Positions 32,490-40,969 of a DNA stretch of 64,000 nucleotides are shown here, piece after piece. Position numbers and translations under genes: made by a program. Position 1 is the stretch's first letter, and every line of letters starts with the position of its first letter. Source of the DNA: Polyangiaceae bacterium (GTDB lineage: Bacteria > Myxococcota_A > Polyangia > Polyangiales > Polyangiaceae). The notes below the pieces were generated by a model. The model was not told where the DNA came from. It made no database searches and worked only from the letters and a program-made list of their open reading frames with translations. The stretch covers positions 3,596,001 to 3,660,000 of the forward strand of contig JADJRH010000001.1 of the NCBI GenBank assembly GCA_016712345.1, given 5' to 3'.

Positions 32490-34270
32490 TCTCAAAGGCC
32501 CGCCTATTGAGGTCGTTCGGGCTGGGCGCCGTTGTTGTTCTCGGCGCTTGTGGAGGTGGTCAAACGCAGGGAGCGGCTTTTGATCCGGCACAGTCGGACG
32601 ACGGCCAAGACATGGCTCGTTTGCAGGCGATTTGGGCTGCGCGACCGGTGCCGCGGGGCGCGGATGTGGCGGTGGGAGTGTTCGGCGATCACGCGACAGT
32701 GGGTGTACACATCACAAACGGAGAGCGTTGGACATACGAACATGCGGTTGATTGCCGACCGGTGATTGCAGGTTCGGTGGTCGTGGGGTCGGGTCAAAAC
32801 GAAATGTTTGGTTTGGACGCGCTCACCGGAAAGCAGCTTTGGACCCGAAAAGCAGGCGGATGTATTCGCGGTGCGTCAGACGATGGGAACGTGACAGTTG
32901 TTTCGTCGCGGCCGGTGAACGGATTCGGCGGAATTGTTGTGGCGATTGATCGCAACGGCCTTGTGGTGCGCCAGGTGGAAGACGACTCCAACATCGGGGC
33001 GCCGGCGATCGTGAGCGGAGTGCTTTTTTTGCCGTGGGAAGGGCGTTTTGTTTCGGCATACGACTTGGCGCTCGGCGAAGAAGTGGCGCGGGTTCGTTTC
33101 ACCGATCGGATTACCCACGCGCTCACCGTCGGCGGTGCGCTCTTTTTCGGAGAAAGAACGTTTACCCGATTCGATGAAAAAATTGTGTACGCACCGATCG
33201 GTCGAGCCTCCACGGTGGCGCTCCCCGATCGAACGATTCCAGACAATCCACCGTGGATGCGTTCGGGGCACGATGTGTACGCACCGCGCTTTTCAGCGAA
33301 CGACACCATTCGGCTGATTGCGCGCCCCGAAAGTGAAGGGGCTCCCGGCATTGTGGGAGGTCGTTATGTGGCCACTCACGGGCGCGTGGCGATGGCTTTC
33401 AGCGCGAAAACAGCGGAGCTTAGTTGGGTACACTCGCATGACTCAACCCTTGTCGCAGGCTCCGCGTACGAAGGTGGATTTGCTCTCTGCGATTCTGAAG
33501 GTGTGGTGACATTTCTCGATGCTGAGAGTGGTCGCACCGCGGGATTGTCGGCGATCGGCGTGCCCGTGGATGTGTGCGCTGTACAAACCGACGCGTTCAA
33601 AAAGCCGCTTGGTTCTTCCGTTGAATCGGCGCCGCCGCTCCGTGACCAAATCGCGTCCGCGCTGGCTCTTCGGTACATTGACGCGCTCGCGGTGCAGCGT
33701 TTTTTGGTTCGAGAATTGGCGAGCCTTGAGGACGAGGCTGCCACCGAAACATTGATCGATCTCCTGATGGGGCAGGTGACCGAGGAAGATCTTTTGCCCG
33801 ACGTGAAAGCCGCGCTTGCATCGCGCAGGCAAGGTTTGCCGTTTATGCGCACCGCGCTCGCTGTACATCGCGATTTTCTGGAGGGTGTCAGCGTGCGTCC
33901 GCCGGTGATTCAACTCGCTCAGGCGCTCGCGGGAGCGCGTGATGTGGCGGCGGCGCCATTGCTGGCCGAGTGGCTTCTCGATCCCGACACAACGCCTTTG
34001 GAACTGGAGCACGTGGCCGCGGCGCTGGAGCAATTGGCCGGGCCGAATGAAGTGCACGCCCTTCGGACCTTTTTAACGGTCAATCACTCGGAGGCGGCCG
34101 AGCCGCCCATTGAAAACGCACTGGTGTCGGTGGCTCGCGCGCTCATTCGACTGGGAGCGCGGCCCGACGTGGCCCGTGTGTCAAGCAATGTGTACACACC
34201 CGAGCCGCTTCGAACAAAGCTTGCGATTGTTGTCGCAAACACGCCTGAGCCCGGTGCTTCGGCCCGATGA
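32486..34270 (+). CDS. PQQ-propeller/HEAT lipoprotein
   Basis: 594 aa, GTG start overlapping the previous stop as GTGA. Lipobox VVLGAC (Cys22). Residues ~80-370 show BamB-like beta-propeller blades (DALTGKQLWTRKAGG, VVAIDRNGLVVRQV, AFSAKTAELSWVHS). The C-terminal ~200 residues are helical with HEAT-like repeats (PLRDQIASALALRYID, VAAAPLLAEWLLD). An outer-membrane or periplasmic scaffold is likely; a true quinoprotein is not, since catalytic residues were not recognised. Coexpressed with the HEAT protein. Two GTGTACAC sites occur inside (32703, 34190). Confidence 0.72.
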   Translation: MISKARLLRSFGLGAVVVLGACGGGQTQGAAFDPAQSDDGQDMARLQAIWAARPVPRGADVAVGVFGDHATVGVHITNGERWTYEHAVDCRPVIAGSVVVGSGQNEMFGLDALTGKQLWTRKAGGCIRGASDDGNVTVVSSRPVNGFGGIVVAIDRNGLVVRQVEDDSNIGAPAIVSGVLFLPWEGRFVSAYDLALGEEVARVRFTDRITHALTVGGALFFGERTFTRFDEKIVYAPIGRASTVALPDRTIPDNPPWMRSGHDVYAPRFSANDTIRLIARPESEGAPGIVGGRYVATHGRVAMAFSAKTAELSWVHSHDSTLVAGSAYEGGFALCDSEGVVTFLDAESGRTAGLSAIGVPVDVCAVQTDAFKKPLGSSVESAPPLRDQIASALALRYIDALAVQRFLVRELASLEDEAATETLIDLLMGQVTEEDLLPDVKAALASRRQGLPFMRTALAVHRDFLEGVSVRPPVIQLAQALAGARDVAAAPLLAEWLLDPDTTPLELEHVAAALEQLAGPNEVHALRTFLTVNHSEAAEPPIENALVSVARALIRLGARPDVARVSSNVYTPEPLRTKLAIVVANTPEPGASAR

Positions 34271-34321
34271 GTGCGATCTGAGGGCGCATTGCAGAGGGCA
34301 ACAGCACTCGCTGTATTCAAT

Positions 34322-34735
34322 TCACCTGAATTTGGAATGACACTCTTTGCAGGCGGCTTTCATGCCTGAGAGAGCGGCTTTTGCGGCGGCAGCATCTTTG
34401 GCAGCGGCCGCTTTTCCAAGCGCTTCGGCTTGATCGTGGAGCTTTACGGCGAGCGCATCAAATTCTGCGCCTTTGGTGACGTCTTTTGTCTTGAGGCTTG
34501 TGGCGGAGATGCGTTCAGCCGCGGTGGTAAATGCCGCGTAATCGGCATCTGTGTAACTTTCGTTGTCGATCTTCTTAAACTCGGGATCGGCTGTGGTGGC
34601 CTGGTTGTCCATCACTTCTTCGATCGTTGCGAGTTTGGGAATGTCGGCAACGGGAGTGTTCTTAATGGGCGGGCCACAGGCAACAGAAGCGAGCGTTGCG
34701 GTGATTGCGAGGCTCAGAATCAATATTAGGCGCAT
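34322..34735 (-). CDS. Cytochrome c'-type lipoprotein
   Basis: 137 aa. Signal with lipobox-like SVACG near residue 20, a helical body rich in Ala/Lys, and a single heme motif CKECH near the C-terminus, the arrangement of class II cytochromes c (four-helix bundle with C-terminal heme). It would lie in the periplasm attached to a membrane. Role could be electron transfer or NO binding as in cytochrome c'; the sequence does not decide. It stands alone, 72 bases from the next minus-strand gene upstream. Confidence 0.78.
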   Translation of the reverse strand: MRLILILSLAITATLASVACGPPIKNTPVADIPKLATIEEVMDNQATTADPEFKKIDNESYTDADYAAFTTAAERISATSLKTKDVTKGAEFDALAVKLHDQAEALGKAAAAKDAAAAKAALSGMKAACKECHSKFR

Positions 34736-34807
34736 AACGACTACGATCGCGGACGGGGCGAGGTGATGTCAACCGGTGCCTGAAATCCGAGCGCGACGCG
34801 AGCAGCG

Positions 34808-35170
34808 TTATTTGTCTTTGTCGTCAATCGCAATTCGAAACCCGGGATCGCTCGGTGTTGGCCCTTTGGGTTTTTTCGGGGGAGCGTCTTCCGACGGATC
34901 TTTTTGATCGTACGGGGGCTTCATCCGTTCATCGTCGGGGTGGGCGTATTCAGGCTCTTTGGGCCTGATTTTTTCAATTTCTTGACCCACTTTTTCAGCC
35001 ACGTTTGTGGCGGCACGGGCGATCTCGCGACCCGCGTCTTCGATCGTTTTGGTGACCGCACCTTTCGCCACGTCTTTTTGAACGTCTTTGGCGACCTTTT
35101 TTGCAGCCTTCCATAAGAGGCCCAGGCCTTGTTTTGCGTTTTCGGCCGGATCGTCTGTGTCTTTGGCCAT
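34808..35170 (-). CDS. Small Lys/Asp/Glu-rich helical protein, unknown function
   Basis: 120 aa from ATG 35170 (MAKDTDDPAENAKQG); the open frame extends 12 codons further. About residues 12-75 form a charged helix with heptad-like Ala/Val spacing (AAKKVAKDVQKDVAKGAVTK), and the C-terminus is Pro/Lys/Asp-rich. No signal, no membrane segment, no known domain. Composition recalls LEA-like or histone-like small proteins but that is only a resemblance. Confidence 0.55.
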   Translation of the reverse strand: MAKDTDDPAENAKQGLGLLWKAAKKVAKDVQKDVAKGAVTKTIEDAGREIARAATNVAEKVGQEIEKIRPKEPEYAHPDDERMKPPYDQKDPSEDAPPKKPKGPTPSDPGFRIAIDDKDK

Positions 35171-35224
35171 GAGGTAGTTTATGCGCCCGAGGCCCGATTT
35201 CGGCAAGCTCCGAAATGAGCGCGA

Positions 35225-37354
35225 TCAAGCTGCGCGCTCGTGCGATCCCTTTGCCGACGGGCTCCAAGCAGTGGACCTGTCGCGACCGGAGCGCTTTGAA
35301 ACATAGAGAGCGTCGTCGGCGGCTTTGAACATTTCATCCCACGATTGCCCCGCGTCTGGGAACGTTGCGACACCGATGGAGCAAGTGACACTCAATGTTT
35401 GGTTTTTGCCGGGTACGTGAAAAACCGTCTTTTTAAGCTCTTCGCGCACGCGTTCCGCGAGGAGCATTGCTCCGCGCGCATCTGTTTCTTCGCAGATCAC
35501 AACAAATTCTTCACCGCCGAATCGCGCCACAGCGTCGGTGTTGCGCTTTGCGCGCCGTAGGATCTCGCCGAGGCCTTTGATCACAATGTCGCCCACGTCG
35601 TGGCCGTGCGTGTCGTTCACTTTCTTAAAGTGATCAATGTCGGCCACAAGCACGCTGAGCCGGCGATGAAAGCGTTTTGCGGCCACAATCTTTTGCTCCG
35701 CCATTTCAAGCATTGCGCGCTTGTTGAAGAGGCCGGTGAGCCCATCGAGCGTTGCCAACTCTTCGAGCCGTTTCACCATGCGTGCGTTTGCGAGCGAAAC
35801 AGCCATGTGACTTGCGAGGACTTCGAGCGTGCCGCGAACGCCGTCACCGAATGCTTTGGGACGCTTGGATCCAAGCACAATGGCGCCGAGAGCGCGATCG
35901 TGTACACACAGCGGCAACACGACAATGCTCGGCATGCTCGGCGGGCTCAGCCGTTTGGTAAAAACGATCTGGCGCTGTTCGTCGTATTCACCGCGGTACG
36001 GAAGCGGGTGGCGATTTTGAACAACCATCGAGACAAGCCCGGCGTTGTGTCGAAACGTTTGACCCACGTGGGCTTCTTCATCTCCGCCGCTCACCGCCCT
36101 GATTTCGTGGGCTTTTGTTTTTTCGTCGTAGATGGTGATGGCCGCGTAATCAACGCTTGTGATCTCGCGCGCGGCAGTGACACCCGCGCTGATCACATCG
36201 GCTTCTGTGGTTGCAGCGCCCAGCGTTTCGGCCGCTCGATAGAGTTTGCCCTGTTCCACCTTGGCGCGTTCAAGCTGCACAAACACGCGTTCATTTTGAA
36301 TGGCGCGCAGAGCGTAACGGCCCGCTTCGTCGATGATGTCAATTTCACGTTGCGAAAAGGCCTTGTCGAGAGCGCGATCAACAACCAAGAGGCCCCGCAG
36401 TGTTCCGTGCTCATAGAGCGGAAGTGCCAATACAGCGCGGACTGGGCAGGGCCCCGAATAATAAGGCAGTTTGTAATTGGGTTTTAGGTGCGACAGGGCC
36501 ACCGGGGTTCCCTGTGAGATCGCCGCACCAAAAATGCCGTCTCCCACAAGAAAAGGCCCGTCGGAAATGTTTGGAGCGTCGGTAGAAAGCTCGCTGATTC
36601 GAAGATGGGTTCCCGCGTCGGAGCGCCAAAGCAACACGGCTGTATACAGGTCTAGTGACTCGCGGAGCAACTTGAGTGCAAACAGCACCGCTTGATGAAT
36701 TTCTTCCACTCCAGAGCGCACAAGCCGATCGTCGTCGCGGCCTTTTTTGTCGCCGCGACCCGTGCCAAGCAGTCTGTAGCTGCGGGCGTCGTCGCGAATT
36801 TTGGACAGTTCGGTTTCAAGCCTTTCGCGCGAAGTTTTGCGAAGGCGCGCAATCTCAGCCCGCAACACAATTGCGTTTTGCGCGCCGAAAACAACGAGAA
36901 AGATCAAGTGTGGAACAAGCGCCTTGGGAGTCAACTCACCGGTGCCGGCGAGACGAACCGCAATCTCCAAACCGGCGGCGAGCATGACAGTTGCAACGGA
37001 AGCCGCCGGCCGCCCGAACGCGCCCACAACGCCGACACACGACAAAACAATCGGGTAAAGGCGACCGTCGAGGGAGTGGTCAAACCGCACAACCAATCCG
37101 TACGAAAGTGCGGCCAACAAGGCTCCAAGTTCAATGTCGCCCAACACGCCTTGATGGTTTTTTCGCATTCGCCGCAAGAGGCGCTGCGCGAAAAAAACGG
37201 CTGCCACTCCGAGCGCTGTGAATGCCCAAACGTCGGGCAAACGCGCCGAAGCGTCGAGCACAACAATGGTACCCAGCGAGATCGCAAGTGCGGCCGGAAA
37301 TGAAAACCGAGCGGCCCTTCGCACCCACAACATCAAAGTCAAAAGCGGCGACAT
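35225..37354 (-). CDS. Membrane diguanylate cyclase with two GAF domains
   Basis: 709 aa from ATG 37354 (a TTG at 37375 is possible). About five hydrophobic segments lie in the first ~170 residues, then a coiled linker, two GAF domains (near 215-360 and 375-530, with a PLYEHGTLRGLLVVDR-type strand in the first) and a C-terminal GGDEF domain with an intact RFGGEEF active site and the DIDHFKKVND metal/nucleotide segment. It should make c-di-GMP in response to membrane or small-molecule signals. It is divergent from the histidine kinase gene, sharing an 86-base promoter region. Confidence 0.88.
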   Translation of the reverse strand: MSPLLTLMLWVRRAARFSFPAALAISLGTIVVLDASARLPDVWAFTALGVAAVFFAQRLLRRMRKNHQGVLGDIELGALLAALSYGLVVRFDHSLDGRLYPIVLSCVGVVGAFGRPAASVATVMLAAGLEIAVRLAGTGELTPKALVPHLIFLVVFGAQNAIVLRAEIARLRKTSRERLETELSKIRDDARSYRLLGTGRGDKKGRDDDRLVRSGVEEIHQAVLFALKLLRESLDLYTAVLLWRSDAGTHLRISELSTDAPNISDGPFLVGDGIFGAAISQGTPVALSHLKPNYKLPYYSGPCPVRAVLALPLYEHGTLRGLLVVDRALDKAFSQREIDIIDEAGRYALRAIQNERVFVQLERAKVEQGKLYRAAETLGAATTEADVISAGVTAAREITSVDYAAITIYDEKTKAHEIRAVSGGDEEAHVGQTFRHNAGLVSMVVQNRHPLPYRGEYDEQRQIVFTKRLSPPSMPSIVVLPLCVHDRALGAIVLGSKRPKAFGDGVRGTLEVLASHMAVSLANARMVKRLEELATLDGLTGLFNKRAMLEMAEQKIVAAKRFHRRLSVLVADIDHFKKVNDTHGHDVGDIVIKGLGEILRRAKRNTDAVARFGGEEFVVICEETDARGAMLLAERVREELKKTVFHVPGKNQTLSVTCSIGVATFPDAGQSWDEMFKAADDALYVSKRSGRDRSTAWSPSAKGSHERAA

Positions 37355-37440
37355 GCGGAGAGCCGGCCGTATCAAGTCGCGAGCGATCGGGCCCAGTTCT
37401 TTGCAAGTCTTGGAGCATTTCCGATGATACTCATGACCAC

Positions 37441-38913
37441 ATGCGGCTCGGAATTCGGCTCCAGTTGCTCCTCGCGCTGGGCGCGTTGTTGGTGCTCGCG
37501 TTCGTACCCCTTTATTTTGCGGTCGCGCAGCTCACACAGGCCTCCCTACGAGCGGCGAGAACGGACGCGGCTATCTCGCTTGGAAAAGCCGTTGCGGGCC
37601 ACGTGGCCGAGGCTGCGGTTCACCGAGCGCCGGTAGAACTGCCAACGCTTTTGCAAACGCAGCTCGGGGTAGGCGGCGTTTCGGCAATTGGTATTTACGG
37701 GGCAAACGGTGAATTGACGCACTCCGTGAATGAGTCCCCGGGCGACTCGCCCCTTCCAAGGAAGATTTCACAAGGTGTCGAACGTACACTTTCTATGGGG
37801 CGGGCCGCTGTATTGGTGCTTGTTCCGCGCGAAAGAGCCACCGTCGGCGTGCTTGTTCGAACCGACTCGCAGCCTTCTCTCGGCGCTCCGCTCCGTCGTA
37901 TAGTGGCTTTGTATACAGGCATTTTCGGACTGGCACTTTTGGTCTTTGCCTATTTCGCAATCACGCGGCTCGTGGTGCGCCCCGTTGTTGAATTGTCCAG
38001 TGCTGCGCGCCTCGTTCGCGAAGGAGGGCGCCGGTTTGAAGTGACAGGTCGCGGCCCGGCCGAAATCGTCGATCTTTCCCATTCGATCTCGCAAATGACC
38101 GAGCGACTGCGCGTTGAAGAAGAGCAACTTCGAGCCAAAATCGCCGAGGTTGAAAAGGTCGCACGCAATCTGACAGAAGCTCAGCAGAGCCTCATTCGTT
38201 CAGAGCGCCTGGCTTCTGTGGGCCGGCTTGCCGCGGGCTTGGCTCACGAGATTGGCAATCCACTTTCGTCCATCTTGGGCTTTCAAGATCTTCTTGCGAT
38301 GGGAGGTCTTTCACCCGAGGAAGAGCGTGATTTTCTGCATCGGATGAAACGAGAAACAGAGCGTATTCATAAAGTGCTTCGCGACTTGCTCGACTTTGCG
38401 CGCCCCGCATCGCGTTCGGGCGCCGTTAAGAGCGGTGAGAGCGAGTTGCCGTCGAACGTTGTGGATGCCATTGCCGACGCTGTTGCCCTTGTTCGCCCTC
38501 AAAAAGACTGGAAGTCAATTGAGCTTGTGACGAAGGTGGATGAGGCCATTCCACTCGCGGCCTTGAGTCATGAACGTATTGTGCAGGTGCTTTTGAATCT
38601 GCTCCTCAATGCGGGGGACGCCGTGTCGCCGGTCAATGGGAGAGTGGCAATCAGCGCCTCCAAAAAAAGGATTGGTGAAAAAGAAAACATTGAGTTGGTT
38701 GTGGAAGACAACGGCCCGGGCATTCCCAAAGAAATTGAAGGTCATCTGTTTGAGCCGTTTGCGACAACCAAAGAAGTTGGCAAAGGCACCGGTTTGGGAC
38801 TGGCTGTTTGCCGCGGTTTGGTGGAAGCGGCCGGAGGCGCCATTTTCGTAGAAAGTGGTGAACTTGGGGGCGCGCGCTTTGTTGTACAATTGCCGTCTTC
38901 GCTACCCACCTGA
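37441..38913 (+). CDS. Sensor histidine kinase with HAMP domain
   Basis: 490 aa from ATG 37441; longer frames antisense to the diguanylate cyclase were rejected. Transmembrane helices at about 7-28 and 158-180 enclose a periplasmic sensor region. A HAMP domain (RPVVELSSAARLVREGG) leads to the HisKA box LAHEIGNPLSSILG, the N box LLNAGDAV, and G boxes DNGPGIP and GTGLGLAV. Autophosphorylation and transfer to a response regulator are expected, but no regulator gene lies next to it (an orphan kinase). The divergent diguanylate cyclase may be functionally linked. Confidence 0.9.
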   Translation: MRLGIRLQLLLALGALLVLAFVPLYFAVAQLTQASLRAARTDAAISLGKAVAGHVAEAAVHRAPVELPTLLQTQLGVGGVSAIGIYGANGELTHSVNESPGDSPLPRKISQGVERTLSMGRAAVLVLVPRERATVGVLVRTDSQPSLGAPLRRIVALYTGIFGLALLVFAYFAITRLVVRPVVELSSAARLVREGGRRFEVTGRGPAEIVDLSHSISQMTERLRVEEEQLRAKIAEVEKVARNLTEAQQSLIRSERLASVGRLAAGLAHEIGNPLSSILGFQDLLAMGGLSPEEERDFLHRMKRETERIHKVLRDLLDFARPASRSGAVKSGESELPSNVVDAIADAVALVRPQKDWKSIELVTKVDEAIPLAALSHERIVQVLLNLLLNAGDAVSPVNGRVAISASKKRIGEKENIELVVEDNGPGIPKEIEGHLFEPFATTKEVGKGTGLGLAVCRGLVEAAGGAIFVESGELGGARFVVQLPSSLPT

Positions 38914-38954
38914 ACCCTCCTGGGTAACTGACACCTCCCCGCCGCGTCACGCCA

Positions 38955-39182
38955 CCTGAAACGCCTGTTTCAACGCGGAGGACACAGAGGACACGGAGTT
39001 TCTTTGTTTGTCGGGCCGCAATGGACAACTGTCAACTTGACAGTCCTGGCACGACGCTGTGCAAGTTGATTGCAGCCCGAAATAGAAAAGATCTCCGTGA
39101 GACTCCGTGTCCTCCGCGCCTCCGTGTTTGATACGACGTGTCAGATGCCCTGACGGTACAGGTCGTCGCGAGGCGTTTCAGG
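38955..39182. mobile_element. 228-bp palindromic element with 12-bp terminal inverted repeats
   Basis: Ends CCTGAAACGCCT (38955-38966) and AGGCGTTTCAGG (39171-39182) are perfect inverted repeats. Inner arms also pair: GGAGGACACAGAGGACACGG on the left and CTCCGTGTCCTCCGCGCC on the right. The right end supplies the TGA stop of the zinc-ribbon gene. A related half copy lies in the sdhA-sdhB spacer. The GGACACAGAGGACACGGAG-type block is known as a recurring intergenic repeat in several phyla. No coding capacity. Confidence 0.7.
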
Positions 39183-39594
39183 TTGGGAACTTGGTCTTCA
39201 AGGCGCCGATGACTCTGGCCCAAAACCCTTTGGGCTGCTCCACCATATCCGCGGCGGGTGTACACTCTGAAAGTTTACCAATGGACGCGTATGGCACAAA
39301 TGCGCCCGCGCACTCACTGCAACGCAGCACTTCCGCCACGTCGCGAAACACTTCCACAATCAACTCCTTATTGCACCGCGGGCAATCACCCAGCCCACCG
39401 CGCGCAATGGTTCGGCCCGCTACCGGGGGAATTTGGCGGGCGAGATCGGTAAAGTCACCATCTTCCCAATCGAGCCAAACACCGCCGCATTGTTTGCAAA
39501 TATCAACAACCGCTTGGGGAGCGTGCGTATCGAGGGACTCCAGCGGTTGGCTGCACGTGGGACAGAGCGGCTGGTTTTGGCGGTAGGCGGTCAT
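39178..39594 (-). CDS. TFIIB-type zinc-ribbon protein
   Basis: 138 aa. Two zinc-ribbon halves: CPTC...CKQCGGVWLDWED and CPRC...CSECAGAFVP, the pattern of zf-TFIIB domain proteins common in deltaproteobacteria. The C-terminus is short and basic. No signal peptide; cytoplasmic. Function unknown, possibly nucleic-acid or protein binding. Its TGA overlaps the terminal repeat of the 228-bp element, so the last residues may have been altered by insertion. Confidence 0.75.
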   Translation of the reverse strand: MTAYRQNQPLCPTCSQPLESLDTHAPQAVVDICKQCGGVWLDWEDGDFTDLARQIPPVAGRTIARGGLGDCPRCNKELIVEVFRDVAEVLRCSECAGAFVPYASIGKLSECTPAADMVEQPKGFWARVIGALKTKFPT

Positions 39595-39670
39595 AAGGGT
39601 TTATCGCATTACTGCCGGGCCCAAGAGAAGCGATAACAAGGGCGCCCGATCGCTGCTCTAGGCCTTAGTC

Positions 39671-40047
39671 AAGCGATAACAGCCATGACGTTCTGCGAAG
39701 GATGGTTTCAGGTCTTGTCGTAAGGCGCGGGACACCCTTGCCCGTTGCCGCATGGAAAAGCGAAAAGGTCGCTTCCTGACCGGTCGCATGTTCGTTCTGA
39801 ACGGGGCCCACCCGACTCGCGGGTCGCGGGGCCCCAACCCCACGCCTCCGCTCAAACATGGCGGTCCCCCCATTCATCACTCAACGCGATCGGTCACTCG
39901 CTCCCTTGCAAAAAAGAGGCGAGACCGCTCTGATTGGTATGTTCCAATCACCTGAAGCCGCCAAACGCTGCCTGATGGATTTCTTCGAAACGCTACGTTT
40001 TTCAGACTCTCCCGATGCTTATAAGCGTCTCCATTGTTCTTGTCGTT
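39671..40047 (-). repeat. MITE-like element, copy 2 (inverted relative to 14.6 kb copy)
   Basis: Begins with AAGCGATAA. The segment 39686-39739 is the reverse complement of 14821-14874 with few changes. At the other end CTTCGAAACGCTACG corresponds to CGTTTCGAAG of copy 1. About 110 extra bases in the middle include a GC-rich hairpin (GGGGCCC/GGGCCCC). The right boundary, a degraded terminal repeat near 40036-40047, is approximate. Confidence 0.65.
39803..39835. terminator. GC-rich nested hairpin
   Basis: Outer stem GGGGCCC / GGGCCCC with an inner ACCCG / CGGGT pairing. Lies between the stop of one minus-strand gene and the start of another, inside the repeat. No T tract, so termination is uncertain. 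Confidence 0.4.
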
Positions 40048-40057
40048 TGATTTGGGG

Positions 40058-40921
40058 CTAGGCGACAAGCAAGTGATATGCGGCGCTTGCCTCGGCAAAT
40101 CGAGCCGCGTATTGATCGCGTACCTCGGTAGGGGAGGTTGCGTACCTGTCGGGGTGAAGTTCAATAGCGAGCTTTTTAAAGGCTCGGCGAATGGTGGCTT
40201 CGTCCGCGTCCAATGAAAGTCCCAATGCTCGCAGGGCTTTTCCCCGCGGCCCATCGGCGGGAGCATTGGAGTTGGTGCGCGGCTCTTTGGGGCGACTGCC
40301 ACTTGGGGGAGGGGGAGTGTCATTGCCTGTTTCGGGAATGCCCCACTCACGGGTTGCCCACCAGGGAGTTCGAGATGCGGTTTTGGGCTGCGAATTTCGA
40401 GGCGGGCGATTTGTCAGATCGCGCTTGCGCGGGCGGCCCTGTAGAAAGTCGCGCGGCAACATCGTGCCAACTCGAAGGGTTTCTTTGGGCAACGGGCGCG
40501 AGGTTCGAAACACCACGCGTGCGTCGTTGAGTCCACGGTAAATGGCGTCCAAACGGGCCTTTTGCTGAGCGCGCAAACCGGCAATTAACGTGTCTGTTGT
40601 GACGGCTCCCATGCTCACCAAAATGGCACCCGCGGGACGTGGATCACCGAGCGCCATACGGTAGAGCATCACTTCAACAGCGCGCCTGTCGATCTTGCCC
40701 ATGCGGACGAGCATCTCGCCGATGGGCGTGTTTGATAGCTCGGTTTCAACGCCGGCAACCAGACCGGACAAGAGTTGAATACGATGAGTGCGCCCGTGGC
40801 GTGTCGCTCCGCCGGAGGCGGCGATCTCCTGGAGTTCTAAAACTCCGGTCGCGCTGCCGCGGTAGAGTGTTCCGAGGAGATCCCCCAAGGTGGTGGCGTC
40901 AAGTCGCCCAGGGAGTAACAT
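40058..40921 (-). CDS. DUF4388-like protein with C-terminal J domain
   Basis: 287 aa. The N-terminal ~150 residues have the DUF4388/PATAN-like look (LLGTLYRGSATGVLELQE, IGEMLVRMGKIDRRAVE) found in myxobacterial signalling proteins. A Pro/Lys-rich linker is followed by a DnaJ domain at about 228-287 (ALRALGLSLDADEATIRRAF and HPD at 256-258). J domains stimulate DnaK, so this may target an Hsp70 to a signalling complex. No zinc finger or peptide-binding DnaJ domains. Downstream of metG by 48 bases on the same strand. Confidence 0.8.
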   Translation of the reverse strand: MLLPGRLDATTLGDLLGTLYRGSATGVLELQEIAASGGATRHGRTHRIQLLSGLVAGVETELSNTPIGEMLVRMGKIDRRAVEVMLYRMALGDPRPAGAILVSMGAVTTDTLIAGLRAQQKARLDAIYRGLNDARVVFRTSRPLPKETLRVGTMLPRDFLQGRPRKRDLTNRPPRNSQPKTASRTPWWATREWGIPETGNDTPPPPSGSRPKEPRTNSNAPADGPRGKALRALGLSLDADEATIRRAFKKLAIELHPDRYATSPTEVRDQYAARFAEASAAYHLLVA

Positions 40922-40969
40922 GCGCCGCCGATATCAGTCGGCGGCGGCACGGGCCAAATTTGTAACGCC

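Larger units (their letters stand above)
39595..40057. other. 463-bp intergenic region with dispersed repeat copy 2
   Basis: No gene is evident. The left part has an isolated TTATCGC/GCGATAA pair (39601-39636), then the MITE-like copy at about 39671-40047, including a hairpin near 39803-39835. Short overlapping ORFs here are low-complexity shadows. Confidence 0.6.
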
